This document shows positions 15,867 to 24,193 of a DNA stretch of 64,000 bases, piece by piece. The number at the start of each line of letters is the position of its first letter. Positions within the stretch are counted from its first letter, which is position 1. The translations under genes were made by a program, and so were the position numbers. This DNA is from an uncultured Clostridia bacterium (GTDB taxonomy: Bacteria; Bacillota; Clostridia; Oscillospirales; Acutalibacteraceae), in NCBI GenBank assembly GCA_947572385.1, contig CANPBX010000001.1, positions 62,001 to 126,000 on the forward strand. Reading direction: 5' to 3'. The notes below the pieces were generated by a model, which saw only the letters and a program-made list of their open reading frames with translations, ran no database searches and was not told where the DNA came from.

Positions 15867-16540
15867 ACCGGCTCGCCCCCCCTGAATGCCTCAAAGGAGA
15901 ACCTGGTGGGGGGCCTGCGCATATCCTTTGGCAGGTGCGAAAGGTCGTTCGTGCTCTCAAAGCGCAGCCTGCCGCCCTGGGCTATCACCGTGCTCACCCC
16001 GGTATTCCCAAATACCTCGCTCTTTCTTATGCCCTTCGGCTCGCCGTACTGTATCCGGGCATAGAGGTTCCGAAGGACCCCGCCGTGGGTGGTCACCACC
16101 ACGGTCCTGCCCGGGTTCTCCGCGATCGCCCTGTCAAGGGCGGCGTTCACCCGGTCGTACACCTGCCCCATGGTCTCGCCGCCGGGGAACTCGCAGAGGT
16201 CCGGGGACTTGTCCCATTTTTCGGCGGTCTCCGGGTAGTTCAGCGCCAGCTCCTTCAGGGAGCGGTCCTCAAGCTCCCCAACGTCCATCTCGATAAAGCC
16301 CGGCTCGTCCACCACCTCTATGCCATTATGGTACCTGGCGATGGCCTGGGCGGTCAGCCGCGCCCTTTTAAGGGGGCTGGTGTATATCACGTCGATGGGC
16401 TCGTTGCGAAAGCGCAGCCCCAATAATTCCAGCTGCTTCTCCCCCGCGGGGCTTATGTCCGCGTCATACTGCCCCTGGAACTTGTGCTCGATGTTCCCCA
16501 TGGACTGGCAGTGCCTGATAAGATAGATCTTTGTCACCAC
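15863..16540 (-). CDS. Histidine phosphatase family protein (phosphoglycerate mutase-like)
   Basis: A 225-residue cytosolic member of the histidine phosphatase superfamily. The phospho-acceptor is in LIRHCQSMGN (His10), with SPLKRARLTAQAIA, a catalytic Glu in EMDVGELEDRS, and the second His in VVTTHGGVLRNL. The family RHG signature is RHC here, which occurs in some bacterial branches. The substrate cannot be predicted; relatives act on phosphosugars, alpha-ribazole phosphate or nucleotides. It overlaps pyrD (7 bp) and ruvX (4 bp), forming a tight operon. Confidence 0.88.
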   Translation of the reverse strand: MVTKIYLIRHCQSMGNIEHKFQGQYDADISPAGEKQLELLGLRFRNEPIDVIYTSPLKRARLTAQAIARYHNGIEVVDEPGFIEMDVGELEDRSLKELALNYPETAEKWDKSPDLCEFPGGETMGQVYDRVNAALDRAIAENPGRTVVVTTHGGVLRNLYARIQYGEPKGIRKSEVFGNTGVSTVIAQGGRLRFESTNDLSHLPKDMRRPPTRFSFEAFRGGEPV

Positions 16541-17445
16541 GGCCGCACACCCCCCGTAAGCTCTGATAGGGACTTCACGCCGTTTTTATCCATGAACTCA
16601 AGAAGCCCGTCCCGTATCTTTATGGGCGCGTAGGGGTCCGTAAATATGGCCGTGCCCACCTGTATGGCGCTGGCCCCGGCCAGGAGCATCTCCACCGCGT
16701 CCTGCCAGGTGGATATCCCCCCAAGGCCCACAACAGGCAGCTTCACCCTCTGTGACACCTGCCAGACCATGCGTATCGCCACCGGCAGCACCGCCGGGCC
16801 CGAGAGCCCCCCGGTATTGTTGCGGATGATCGGGCGGCGGGAGTTGATGTCTATGCGCATACCCGTCAGGGTGTTGATAAGGGAGAGAGCGTCCGCCCCG
16901 CCGCTCTCGGCGGCTATAGCCATCTCGGTGATGTCGGTGACGTTTGGGGAGAGCTTCACCATCAGGGGCTTTTTGCACCGGTCCCGCACCGCCCGGGTCA
17001 TGCCCTCAACGCCCTCCTTGGTGACCCCGAACTGCACCCCGCCCTCCTTCACGTTGGGACAGGAGATGTTCAGCTCCACCATGTCCACGGCGGTGTCGTT
17101 GAGGAGCTCCGCCGTCCGGCAGTAGTCCTCGACACTGCTTCCAGCCACGTTGGCGATTATCCTCGTGCCCTGCTTTTCGAGCCAGGGCAGGTCCTCGTTT
17201 ATAAAGTGCTCCACCCCTGGGTTCTGGAGCCCCACGGCGTTGAGCATACCCCCGGGGGTCTCGGCGACCCGGGGCGGCGGGTTGCCGGGGCGCTCATAAA
17301 GGGTGGTGCCCTTGCAGCTTATCCCCCCCAGCTCCGAGAGGGGGTAGAGCTCTGCGTACTCCCGCCCGAAGCCGAAGGTGCCCGAGGCGGCTATTATGGG
17401 GTTTTTGAACTCCACACCGGCTATGTTCACGTTTAAGGCTGCCAT
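16534..17445 (-). CDS. pyrD: Dihydroorotate dehydrogenase B, catalytic subunit (PyrD)
   Basis: Oxidises dihydroorotate to orotate in pyrimidine synthesis, passing electrons through PyrK to NAD+. The 303-residue product begins MAALNVNIAGVEFKNPIIAASGTFGFG. It has the class 1B active-site region NISCPNVKEGG with catalytic Cys, and the FMN phosphate loop VVGLGGISTWQDAVEMLLAGA. ATG 17445 follows GGAGG; a longer frame upstream lies inside pyrK and is rejected. The start is 2 bp after the pyrK stop. Confidence 0.96.
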   Translation of the reverse strand: MAALNVNIAGVEFKNPIIAASGTFGFGREYAELYPLSELGGISCKGTTLYERPGNPPPRVAETPGGMLNAVGLQNPGVEHFINEDLPWLEKQGTRIIANVAGSSVEDYCRTAELLNDTAVDMVELNISCPNVKEGGVQFGVTKEGVEGMTRAVRDRCKKPLMVKLSPNVTDITEMAIAAESGGADALSLINTLTGMRIDINSRRPIIRNNTGGLSGPAVLPVAIRMVWQVSQRVKLPVVGLGGISTWQDAVEMLLAGASAIQVGTAIFTDPYAPIKIRDGLLEFMDKNGVKSLSELTGGVRPW

Positions 17446-17447
17446 AT

Positions 17448-18212
17448 TTATACCTCCTTCACCATGTCCATGGGAAATACCGGGCCGTCCTTGCACACGT
17501 GGCCGAAATACTCCCGGCCGCTCCCGTCTGTAAGGGCCACCGCGCAGCCAAGGCACGCCCCCACCCCGCAGGCCATCCGCTGCTCAAGGGAGAGGTACCC
17601 CGGCACCCCCCTGCTCTCTGCCAGGGCCTTCGCCCCCCGGAGCATTGGCCTGGGCCCGCAGGCCATGAGCACCTGGAAGTCCTCCCCGGCGGCAAGCTCT
17701 GTCACAAGGCCGTGATAGCCGTAGGAGCCGTCGTCTGTGGCTATGAGCACCTTCGCCCCGGTATTTTTAAAGTCCTCCTCAAGTATTGCCAGCTCCTTAT
17801 TGCGGAAGCCCAGCACGGCCACGGCCGTCTCTCCCAGCTCCTTCGCGGCGGCCAGCAGGGGGGGCGCGCCTATACCGCCGCCCATCAAGAGGGTGCGTTT
17901 TGTCCTGTCAAGGGGGAAGCCCTTGCCCAGTGGGGCCAGTATGTCGATATCGTCCCCGGGCCTATACCGGGAAAGCTTTTCAGTGCCCTCCCCCCGGACC
18001 TGGAACACGAAGCGCAGGGTGCCTGACGCTTTGTCTATGCCGCATATGGATATGGGGCGGCGCAGGGTGTGTCCGGGGACCAGTATCTGGGCGAACTGCC
18101 CGGGGACGGCTTTGGCGGCAAGCTCCGGGCAGTTTAGGGTGAAGTCGAATATGCCGGGGGCCAGCTCCCGGGCCGAGAGAAGCCTTGCGGGGCGGGAATC
18201 GTAGGATTTCAT
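17448..18212 (-). CDS. pyrK: Dihydroorotate dehydrogenase B, electron-transfer subunit (PyrK)
   Basis: PyrK carries FAD and a [2Fe-2S] cluster and links PyrD to NAD+. The 254-residue product shows an FAD-binding barrel (PGQFAQILVPG and RRPISICG), an NAD-binding domain with LLMGGGIGAPPLLA, and the C-terminal cluster ligands MACGVGACLGCAV plus a late Cys in GHVCKDGP. It heads the pyrK-pyrD-phosphatase-ruvX unit, with its promoter 30-60 bp upstream. No PyrR-type attenuator is evident, since the predicted leader is only about 23 nt. Confidence 0.96.
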   Translation of the reverse strand: MKSYDSRPARLLSARELAPGIFDFTLNCPELAAKAVPGQFAQILVPGHTLRRPISICGIDKASGTLRFVFQVRGEGTEKLSRYRPGDDIDILAPLGKGFPLDRTKRTLLMGGGIGAPPLLAAAKELGETAVAVLGFRNKELAILEEDFKNTGAKVLIATDDGSYGYHGLVTELAAGEDFQVLMACGPRPMLRGAKALAESRGVPGYLSLEQRMACGVGACLGCAVALTDGSGREYFGHVCKDGPVFPMDMVKEV

Positions 18213-18241
18213 TGGGACGCTCCTTTTTTTCAGTTTGCTAC

Positions 18242-18270
18242 ATTATAGCAAAAACCGCGCTGTCTGGCAA
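18242..18270 (-). promoter_or_regulatory. pyrK-pyrD promoter
   Basis: TTGCCA and TATAAT with a 17-bp spacer on the minus strand. It is divergent from the toxin promoter at 18327. Confidence 0.85.
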
Positions 18271-18326
18271 GCCCAAAAAGCACGGCCCGGCGGGAAACCG
18301 GCTCTGTATGCGCAGGGAGAAAGCCC

Positions 18327-18354
18327 TTGCATTTTGGGAAATATCTGGTATTAT
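18327..18354 (+). promoter_or_regulatory. Promoter of the small toxin-like gene
   Basis: TTGCAT and TATTAT with a 16-bp spacer on the plus strand. The predicted start at about 18361 gives a leader of about 195 nt with several short hairpins (for example CAGAGGG/CCCTCTG close to the gene), typical of type I toxin mRNAs. Confidence 0.65.
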
Positions 18355-18554
18355 GTCAGTAAGGAGTCCGTCAGGAAAATGGTGGACGGTTGGTGGATAT
18401 TGGCTTTGCCAAATCCCGGAGATTTCCCTTGGCTACGAAGTAGCCGCCCCCGCTGCGCGGACTACCGGGAAACTCCGCCCTCAGCAGAGGGACTGGACCC
18501 TCTGATAACATAGAAACCCGAAAGGGAATCTACTGGAAAAAGGAGGGCGTACTT

Positions 18555-18662
18555 ATGAGCGTGCCTATAGGTGATGTCCTAGGGATAATGGCTACGTTGA
18601 TTATCGGTTTTATCAACGTCATAGTCCTTCTCCTGATGGCACTGATAGACGCAAAAAAGTAA
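18555..18662 (+). CDS. Putative holin-like type I toxin, 35 residues
   Basis: A small open frame starting at ATG 18555, with a strong AGGAGG eight bases upstream and a hairpin terminator immediately after its stop. The peptide is MSVPIGDVLG..., then one hydrophobic helix (about residues 8-30, rich in I, L, V and M), and ends DAKK. This length and layout match the clostridial and bacillar holin-like toxin peptides of type I toxin-antitoxin loci. A consensus promoter on the opposite strand points into its 3' end, as expected for an antisense-RNA antitoxin. Its function is inferred; it could also be a harmless small membrane protein. Confidence 0.65.
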   Translation: MSVPIGDVLGIMATLIIGFINVIVLLLMALIDAKK

Positions 18663-18747
18663 CCGTTCCGGACCGGGGAACGGTTACTTTGATAATATAG
18701 AACTTAACTCGGGCCAGCCGTCGACCGGCGGGCTCCGCTTTTTTTCT
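18653..18747 (-). ncRNA. Candidate antisense RNA antitoxin
   Basis: From the consensus promoter at 18754-18782, transcription would start near 18747 and run leftward. It would stop at the shared hairpin, which on this strand is followed by TTTTTT (18653-18658). The RNA of about 95 nt would be complementary to the 3' end of the toxin mRNA, including its terminator. This convergent, 3'-overlapping design is that of TxpA/RatA-type systems. No expression evidence exists here. Confidence 0.55.
18659..18690. terminator. Bidirectional terminator of toxin mRNA and antisense RNA
   Basis: The GTAACCGTTCC/GGAACGGTTAC stem has TTT on the plus side and TTTTTT on the minus side. Confidence 0.85.
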
Positions 18748-18753
18748 GTCTTT

Positions 18754-18782
18754 ATTATAGACCATTCCGGCCCGTTTGTCAA
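18754..18782 (-). promoter_or_regulatory. Antisense RNA promoter
   Basis: Perfect TTGACA and TATAAT with a 17-bp spacer on the minus strand, with no protein-coding start following it before the terminator at 18659-18687. Confidence 0.85.
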
Positions 18783-18802
18783 GCCGCATCGCGCCCTTTG
18801 GA

Positions 18803-19225
18803 CTATCTCTCTGTCTGCTCGGTCATGATGCCCCACCGTATGCCGAACCTGTCCACGAAGACCACCCGGCAGGAGCTGTAGGGCGTGGCCTCCATGGGGT
18901 ATATGGCGCGGCTCCCCTCCTTCATCACCTCATACGCCCGCTGTACCTCCTCCTTTGTGTCCATCATCACAGTCAGGAAGTTGGAATAGCAGGTCTCAAA
19001 CTCTATGTCGATATGGTCCGCCATGATGATCCGCTCCCCGCCCAGCAGCAGCTCGGAGTGGTAGATATACTCCCTCTGGCCCTCTTTCAGCTGCGGGTTA
19101 TACTCCGGGTCGTCCGCCTCGCCGTATGTTATCAGGCAGTTTATCCTGCCGCCAAAGGCCTTTTCATAGGTATATATGGCCTCCCGGCAGTTCCCTCCGA
19201 AATTTATCGTGGGCACAAGCTTCAT
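18803..19225 (-). CDS. VOC/glyoxalase superfamily protein (PhnB-like)
   Basis: A 140-residue protein with the PhnB/YdhR-like VOC layout: PTINFGGNCREAIYTYEKAFGG at the start, SELLLGGERIIMAD in the middle and the closing DRFGIRWGIM. PhnB-like VOC proteins are of largely unknown function; some bind metal or modify antibiotics. Its start overlaps the stop of the upstream cyclase-like gene by 4 bp, so the two are co-translated and likely act together under the WYL regulator encoded just upstream. Confidence 0.85.
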   Translation of the reverse strand: MKLVPTINFGGNCREAIYTYEKAFGGRINCLITYGEADDPEYNPQLKEGQREYIYHSELLLGGERIIMADHIDIEFETCYSNFLTVMMDTKEEVQRAYEVMKEGSRAIYPMEATPYSSCRVVFVDRFGIRWGIMTEQTER

Positions 19226-20130
19226 TTCGGTCCTCCCCCATTAAAGGCCAGGTAGAACCCCAGCTTCTCCATAGTCACCTTTGGACGCCACCAGTCCCTT
19301 GCCTGCTTATACTCCTGCTCATAGGGGGTGTACCACTGCCAGGTGATGTCGAACCCGCCGTCCTCCATCTGGAGCTTATCTATAGCGGCAAGGTCGGCCT
19401 TTACCAATTCCTCGACGCCCTCGGGCACATAGGGGCTCTCCCCGTGGAAGAAGGCCGAGGGCCCCGCCACGTACTCCACGCCGTACTTCTCAGGCTCCCT
19501 GCACACCGCCAGCCCCACGGCCCGCTTCACGGCCTCCCGGGCCTTGTCAAGGTCGATAACGTCCGTAACGCCGCAGAGCTCCATCATCCTGTGGGCCAGC
19601 ATAAAGCACTGGACCTCATGGCTGTCAGCCTCCTCTACAGTCTCAAGCCACCGGAAGGCCTCCCGCGCCAGCCCCCTCCAGCGCTCCCCGCCGTCCACAC
19701 AGCAGAGGAACGCCGCCAGGGACACCGTGGGGTTGAAGCCCTCGCCCTCATTGTCCCCTGGCTCCCACCATATGGCGTGGGGGTGCTCCAGGTTCGAGGG
19801 CACCGTACCCGCCCAGCGCTGCTTCTCCGGGATAAAGCCGTCCCCGCTTTTCAGCCAGCGCGCAATGCCCGCGGTCACGTCAGCGGCTTCCTTGAGCGCG
19901 CCGGTCTCGCACAGGCAGATAAGCGCGGCGTTGGTGGTGATGGGGGTGGAGTTGGGGTTCCAGTTGTCCGGCTCAAGAGCGTTCCCGAAGCCGCCGTCGG
20001 GGTTCTGAAACTTCTTCAGCTCCTCTATGACCGCCTGCTTCGGCCCGCCCTCGAACACCGCCCTGTACCAGGCCAGCTCCAGGGGCCGGGCGCTGCTGAT
20101 GATAAATTGCTTTGCTTTCTGTATGTCCAT
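19222..20130 (-). CDS. Prenyltransferase/squalene-oxidase-repeat-like protein, function unknown
   Basis: A 302-residue soluble protein with an alpha-toroid flavour: QNPDGGFGNALEPD near residue 42, which is the QW-type repeat of terpenoid cyclases and prenyltransferases, and a second LQMEDGGFDITWQWYTPY near the C terminus. No DXDD or other catalytic motif was found, so catalysis is doubtful. GGAGG precedes ATG 20130. Upstream is a palindrome and a -10 (TATAAT at 20160-20165) but a poor -35, as expected for a regulated promoter. It is the first gene of a two-gene unit with the VOC protein. Confidence 0.75.
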   Translation of the reverse strand: MDIQKAKQFIISSARPLELAWYRAVFEGGPKQAVIEELKKFQNPDGGFGNALEPDNWNPNSTPITTNAALICLCETGALKEAADVTAGIARWLKSGDGFIPEKQRWAGTVPSNLEHPHAIWWEPGDNEGEGFNPTVSLAAFLCCVDGGERWRGLAREAFRWLETVEEADSHEVQCFMLAHRMMELCGVTDVIDLDKAREAVKRAVGLAVCREPEKYGVEYVAGPSAFFHGESPYVPEGVEELVKADLAAIDKLQMEDGGFDITWQWYTPYEQEYKQARDWWRPKVTMEKLGFYLAFNGGGPK

Positions 20131-20173
20131 ACCTTACCTCCTGTCGGATGTTTTCCCCCATTATACCCCTGCG

Positions 20174-20197
20174 AACATGACAGCAGTATGTCATGTT
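20174..20197. promoter_or_regulatory. Perfect palindromic operator between WYL regulator and its likely target unit
   Basis: AACATGACA and TGTCATGTT are exact inverted 9-bp arms around 6 bp. The palindrome overlaps the regulator's stop codon and ends about 9 bp before the TATAAT (20160-20165) of the 20130 gene, covering its -35 position. It is a strong candidate for the binding site of the neighbouring WYL protein. Confidence 0.7.
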
Positions 20198-21093
20198 TCC
20201 CCATACATATCAAGAATTTTTCTGCCCATCCTCAAGAGCTCCTCCCTGACCTCTGGAGGGCCTATAAGCTCAGCGTCCCCACGAAAGCACAGCAGCCAGC
20301 TGACGGCGCTGTCAAGATTGGTAAAGTCTATCCTCGCCCTGCACCTCCCGTCTGGCTCCACCGTAAAGCAGCCCTCGCCGTACTCCTCCACTAAGCGCCA
20401 CTTGTATTCCGGGGGCGCCAGCACCTCCACCCGGTAATTCCCGGGGAATACCCGCTCGTCCGAGAGGTCCGGGTATGGGGCCTCCCGGGGCGCGAAGCCC
20501 TCCTTCAGGGTGAGCCCGGTCATGCGGTTCAGCTTAAATAGCCGGTAGTCCTCCCGATCTAGGCAGTACCCCCACACGTACCAGCTCCCCCATCTGAACA
20601 CGATATAGTAGGGCTCAACGGTCCGCCTGCTCTCCCCGCCCGGGGCATAGTAGCAAAAGCCCGCAAGCCTCGATCCGCCGATGGCCTCCTGCAGGAGCCC
20701 CAGCTTTTCAGACAGCGGCCCCTTGTACCAGGAGGACAGGTCTATGAGCAGGGAGCCCTCCCGGGCCATGAGCTCCGGGCCCGCCAGCTTCTCCATCAGC
20801 TGGGAGTACCTGTTGGTGCCGCTGACGCTGTCAAGGCTCCGGAGCCCCGCTAGAATTGCCTGCATGTCTCCGGAGGTGAGCAGGGCCTTGTCGACCCTGT
20901 AGCCGCTCATGATGGACAGCCCTCCCCCCGCGCCCTGGGCGGTGCTGATGGGGATACCCGCCCGGCAGAGGGCTTCGATGTCACGGCTGATGGTGCGGCG
21001 GGAGACCTCGAAAGTCGCAGCGAGAAAAGGCGCTGTGACCTTTTCCCGCTGAAGCAGTATGGATAGTATTCCTATTAGTCTGTCGATCTTCAT
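20191..21093 (-). CDS. WYL-domain transcriptional regulator (YafY/DeoR type)
   Basis: A 300-residue regulator. Residues 1-60 form a DeoR-like winged helix-turn-helix (LIGILSILLQREKVTAPFLA, then FEVSRRTISRDIEALC). The centre is a WYL ligand-binding domain (GFCYYAPGGESRRTVEPYYIVFRWGSWYVWGYC) and the C terminus a WCX extension. Such proteins sense a small ligand or nucleic acid and repress or activate adjacent genes. AAGGTGACAC precedes its ATG. The palindrome at its 3' end and the tandem cyclase-like/VOC genes suggest a local regulon. Confidence 0.92.
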   Translation of the reverse strand: MKIDRLIGILSILLQREKVTAPFLAATFEVSRRTISRDIEALCRAGIPISTAQGAGGGLSIMSGYRVDKALLTSGDMQAILAGLRSLDSVSGTNRYSQLMEKLAGPELMAREGSLLIDLSSWYKGPLSEKLGLLQEAIGGSRLAGFCYYAPGGESRRTVEPYYIVFRWGSWYVWGYCLDREDYRLFKLNRMTGLTLKEGFAPREAPYPDLSDERVFPGNYRVEVLAPPEYKWRLVEEYGEGCFTVEPDGRCRARIDFTNLDSAVSWLLCFRGDAELIGPPEVREELLRMGRKILDMYGET

Positions 21094-21109
21094 GTGTCAC
21101 CTTTTTTCA

Positions 21110-21196
21110 GAGCTTCGCTCTGAGTCAAGGGCTTGGGGCGCTGCCCCAAACCCCGCCAGGCGCCGGGCGCGCCTGGACCGCGTTTCGCTTCGCGCG
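21110..21196 (+). repeat. Composite palindromic repeat, copy B
   Basis: GAG-CTTCG-CTC, then TTGGGGC-GCT-GCCCCAA (21133-21149), ACCCCG, then CCAGGCGC...GCGCCTGG and ACCGCGTTTCGCTTCGCG. It has the same order of hairpins as copies A and D, with different but still paired stem bases. It lies between abgB and the WYL gene. Confidence 0.8.
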
Positions 21197-21214
21197 CTCT
21201 CCCATAGCATTCTG

Positions 21215-22660
21215 CTATAGCATTTCTTCCACGGGCACCGGCACTGCGTCCGGCTCTATCGGACAGTCGTAGCCCTTCGCCGCCATCACCTTGAACTCCG
21301 CCCTGGCCTTCTCCAAAAGCTCCGGCCTGGTGATAAGGTCGATGGCTGTCCCCGCCAGCACCTTCGCCGCGTACATCAGCCCCTTATGGGCTATGCCGGT
21401 CTTCCCCCCGCTCACGTTCTGCCAGCTATGCCCCGGTGAATGGGCGGTCCAGGTGGCGGTGCTTATCTGGGCGGTGGGCGTCTGCCAGCTCACGTCCCCC
21501 ACGTCGGTGGAGCCCGGCTCCTGGCTGGTGCTGTGGAAGAACGGGCACAGGAAGTCGTTCAAGGGCGCGCTGCCATTGTCCGACAGCTCCGACACCCTCC
21601 TGCGGACCTCCTGGTCGTACTTCGCCCCGATCCCCGGCAGCTCGCCGTCATTCGGGCAGGTGGCGTCCAGCTTGGCGGCAAAGTCCCGCTCCTCCTTGGT
21701 GTACTCCGGCAGGGGTATCTCCTCCATATTCGCGTACAGCGCCCGCTCCAGCGCCTCGTTGGGCAGCAGGTCAGCCGTGCCGTCAATGAACCTCCTCTTA
21801 AAGGAAGTGCCGGTCATCAGCGCCGCGCCCTTAGCTATATCGTCTACCCGCGCCAGCAGCTTCTTATTGTTGGGCACATTATTCGACCGCACCATATAGA
21901 GGACAGTTGCCTTGCTCTGCACAACATTCGGGGATATCCCCCCGGTATTGGTGATGGCGTAGTGCAGGCAGTCGGTATTGGGGATATGCTCCCTCAAAAA
22001 CTGCACCCCTATGTTCATCAGCTCCACCGCGTCCAGGGCGCTCCTCCCCTGATGGGGGTTCCCCGCCGCGTGGGCGGCTGTGCCGTTGAAGGTGTATTCC
22101 ACCTGCATACTGGTGTTGTTGGTGCCGGAGAATATCTCGTTTGCCGTGCCAGGATGCCAGGTCAGCGCCGCGTCCAGGGAGTAGAACAGCCCCTCCCGGG
22201 CCATGAACGCCTTGCCCGCGCCGCCCTCCTCACCGGGGCAGCCGTAGTATATCACCGTGCCGCTCTCCCCTGTAGCCGCCAGGTACTCCTTTACCGCCCA
22301 GGCCGCCGCCAGGCTCCCTGCCCCCAGCATATGGTGCCCGCAGCCGTGGCCCGAGCCCCCCTGGACCTCCTCGCAGGGGGATAGCTCCCCGGCCTTCTGG
22401 CTCAGCCCCGCAAGGGCGTCATACTCCCCAAGGATACCTATCACCGGCTTCCCGCTGCCGAACCTCCCCGAGAAGGCCGTTTCTATCCCCGCCACGCCGT
22501 GCTCCACTTCAAAGCCCAGCTCCGAGAGGGTCCTCTCGTAGAGCTTCGCCGCGTTGTGCTCAGACAGGGACAGCTCCGGGTCCCCCCATATCTTGTCCGA
22601 TACCTCTATGAATATGTCCTGCTTTTCGTCCAGTAGCTTGTATATGTCATTCTTAGTCAT
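21215..22660 (-). CDS. abgB: M20-family amidohydrolase, AbgB-like (p-aminobenzoyl-glutamate hydrolase subunit B type)
   Basis: A 481-residue M20 metallo-amidohydrolase. Metal-binding motifs include GILGEYDALAGL, GSGHGCGHHMLGAG, YYGCPGEEGGAGKA, and WHPGTANEIF; the dimerisation domain follows. Overall closeness is to AbgB, which cleaves p-aminobenzoyl-glutamate, though substrates of clostridial members may be other N-acyl amino acids or dipeptides. It lies downstream of a complete amino-acid ABC transporter (119 bp after the ATPase, with a repeat element between), suggesting import and hydrolysis of an N-acylated amino acid. No AbgA partner is present. Confidence 0.87.
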   Translation of the reverse strand: MTKNDIYKLLDEKQDIFIEVSDKIWGDPELSLSEHNAAKLYERTLSELGFEVEHGVAGIETAFSGRFGSGKPVIGILGEYDALAGLSQKAGELSPCEEVQGGSGHGCGHHMLGAGSLAAAWAVKEYLAATGESGTVIYYGCPGEEGGAGKAFMAREGLFYSLDAALTWHPGTANEIFSGTNNTSMQVEYTFNGTAAHAAGNPHQGRSALDAVELMNIGVQFLREHIPNTDCLHYAITNTGGISPNVVQSKATVLYMVRSNNVPNNKKLLARVDDIAKGAALMTGTSFKRRFIDGTADLLPNEALERALYANMEEIPLPEYTKEERDFAAKLDATCPNDGELPGIGAKYDQEVRRRVSELSDNGSAPLNDFLCPFFHSTSQEPGSTDVGDVSWQTPTAQISTATWTAHSPGHSWQNVSGGKTGIAHKGLMYAAKVLAGTAIDLITRPELLEKARAEFKVMAAKGYDCPIEPDAVPVPVEEML

Positions 22661-22704
22661 ACTCTAAGTTCCTTTCTTGATCACATTTACGGCCTCCGGC
22701 GGCC

Positions 22705-22771
22705 GAGTTCACGGAGTGAACTCAAGGGCTCCGCCCCCAAGACCCCCGCCAGCGTAAGGCCCGCTGGACCG
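22705..22771 (+). repeat. Composite palindromic repeat, copy C
   Basis: GAGTTCAC-GGA-GTGAACTC, then GGGC-TCC-GCCC, ACCCCCG, then CCAGCG...CGCTGGACC. It has the same architecture as copy B, in the gap between the ABC ATPase gene and abgB. Confidence 0.75.
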
Positions 22772-22779
22772 GCCTCCTT

Positions 22780-23520
22780 TTACAGCACCTTCCCCAGGAA
22801 ATCCTGCAAACGCGGGTTCTTCGGCGCGCTGAACAGCTCCTCCGGCGCACCCGACTCCATTATCACCCCGTCGGCCATAAAGAGCACCCGGTCTGAAACC
22901 TCTCTTGCAAACCCCATCTCGTGGGTGACTATCACGCTGGTCATGCCGGTCTCCACCAGCCCCTTTATGACCTCCAGCACCTCCCCCACCATCTCAGGGT
23001 CCAGGGCGCTGGTGGGCTCGTCAAAGAGCATCACGTCCGGCTCCATGGCAAGGGCCCGGACTATGGCGAGCCGCTGCTTCTGCCCGCCGGAGAGCTTCCC
23101 GGGCATGACCTCCGCCTTGTCCGCAAGGCCAACCCGCTCCAGCAGCTCCATGGCCTTTTTATCCGCGTCCCCCTCGCTCATGCCCTTTACAAGGGTGGGC
23201 GCAAGGGTGATGTTCCTTTTCACGCTCAGGTGCGGGAACACGTTGAAGTGCTGGAACACCATGCCCATCTTCTGCCTGTGCAGGTCGATGTCCACCTTCT
23301 TCCCGGTTATCTCCACCCCCTCGAAGAATATCTGCCCCTGCTCCGGGGCCTCAAGCAGGTTCAGGCACCGCAGGAAGGTGCTCTTGCCGCCCCCCGAGGG
23401 GCCTATCACCGACACCACCTCGCCGGAGCGTATGGTCTCCGACACGCCCTTCAGGACCTGCAATTTGCCAAAGCTCTTGTGAAGGTCCACCGTCTTTATA
23501 AGCTCAGTCCGCTGTTCCAC
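22780..23520 (-). CDS. Polar amino-acid ABC transporter ATP-binding protein (GlnQ type)
   Basis: A 246-residue ATPase powering amino-acid import. Walker [17 protein letters not shown]-loop, signature [16 protein letters not shown], Walker [16 protein letters not shown], and the switch histidine in IVTHEMGFA are all present. [14 protein letters not shown] is characteristic of the GlnQ/PAAT family. Its start lies inside the 3' end of the permease gene (17-bp overlap). Confidence 0.96.
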   Translation of the reverse strand: MEQRTELIKTVDLHKSFGKLQVLKGVSETIRSGEVVSVIGPSGGGKSTFLRCLNLLEAPEQGQIFFEGVEITGKKVDIDLHRQKMGMVFQHFNVFPHLSVKRNITLAPTLVKGMSEGDADKKAMELLERVGLADKAEVMPGKLSGGQKQRLAIVRALAMEPDVMLFDEPTSALDPEMVGEVLEVIKGLVETGMTSVIVTHEMGFAREVSDRVLFMADGVIMESGAPEELFSAPKNPRLQDFLGKVL

Positions 23521-24193
23521 GCGCCATCCTCCTCTCGAATGCCGCCACGACCTTGCTCAGGGGGAAGGTCAGGCAGAGATATATCACGCCCACGATGATG
23601 AGGGCCTCGAACCTTAAATACGTGGCCCCGCCCACTAAGAGGTACGAGGTCATCAGGTCCCCCAGGAAGAAGGTGGACGCGAGAGAGGTCTCCTTTAGCA
23701 TCATGATGAACTCGTTGCCCAGGGCCGGCAGAATATTCCTCACCGCCTGGGGCAGCACTATCCTTGTCATAGCCTGCCGCCCGGAGAGCCCAAGGCTCCT
23801 TGCCGCCTCGGTCTGCCCCTTGTCCACGGCCTGTATGCCCGCCCTTATCACCTCGGACACATAGGCCGAGGAGTTTATGCACAGGGCCAGGGCCACCCAC
23901 ATAAAGGGCGTAAGCGGCAAAAAGGAGAACACGTTCGAGAGCACGAAATAGAATATGTAGAGCTGCAGTAATATTGGCGTGCCCCTTATCACCTCTATAT
24001 ATACCCCGATCATGAACCTCACGGCCTTGAACCTGCACATCTTCGCCATGGCTACCAGCGTCCCCAGGATCACCCCGAACAGCACCGCTATGGCTGTCAG
24101 CTTCAGGGTGTTCGCAACGCCCTCCAGCAAAAACACCTGCCAATACTGCTGCAAGAGCTTCACTATATTCGGCACTATCTGTGATAGATCCAT
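23504..24193 (-). CDS. Polar amino-acid ABC transporter permease
   Basis: A 229-residue membrane protein with about five helices and the HisM/GlnP family features [39 protein letters not shown], and the EAA loop [23 protein letters not shown] single permease gene implies a homodimer. GGAGGGAG precedes ATG 24193. A GC-rich hairpin sits in the 131-bp gap behind the binding-protein gene. Confidence 0.95.
   Translation of the reverse strand: MDLSQIVPNIVKLLQQYWQVFLLEGVANTLKLTAIAVLFGVILGTLVAMAKMCRFKAVRFMIGVYIEVIRGTPILLQLYIFYFVLSNVFSFLPLTPFMWVALALCINSSAYVSEVIRAGIQAVDKGQTEAARSLGLSGRQAMTRIVLPQAVRNILPALGNEFIMMLKETSLASTFFLGDLMTSYLLVGGATYLRFEALIIVGVIYLCLTFPLSKVVAAFERRMARGTAD

Noticed and set aside
18365-18510. 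Small plus-strand frame (MVDGWWILALPNPG...) in the toxin leader
   Set aside because: It has an AAGGAG at poor distance, no family likeness and lies in a structured leader; likely non-coding.
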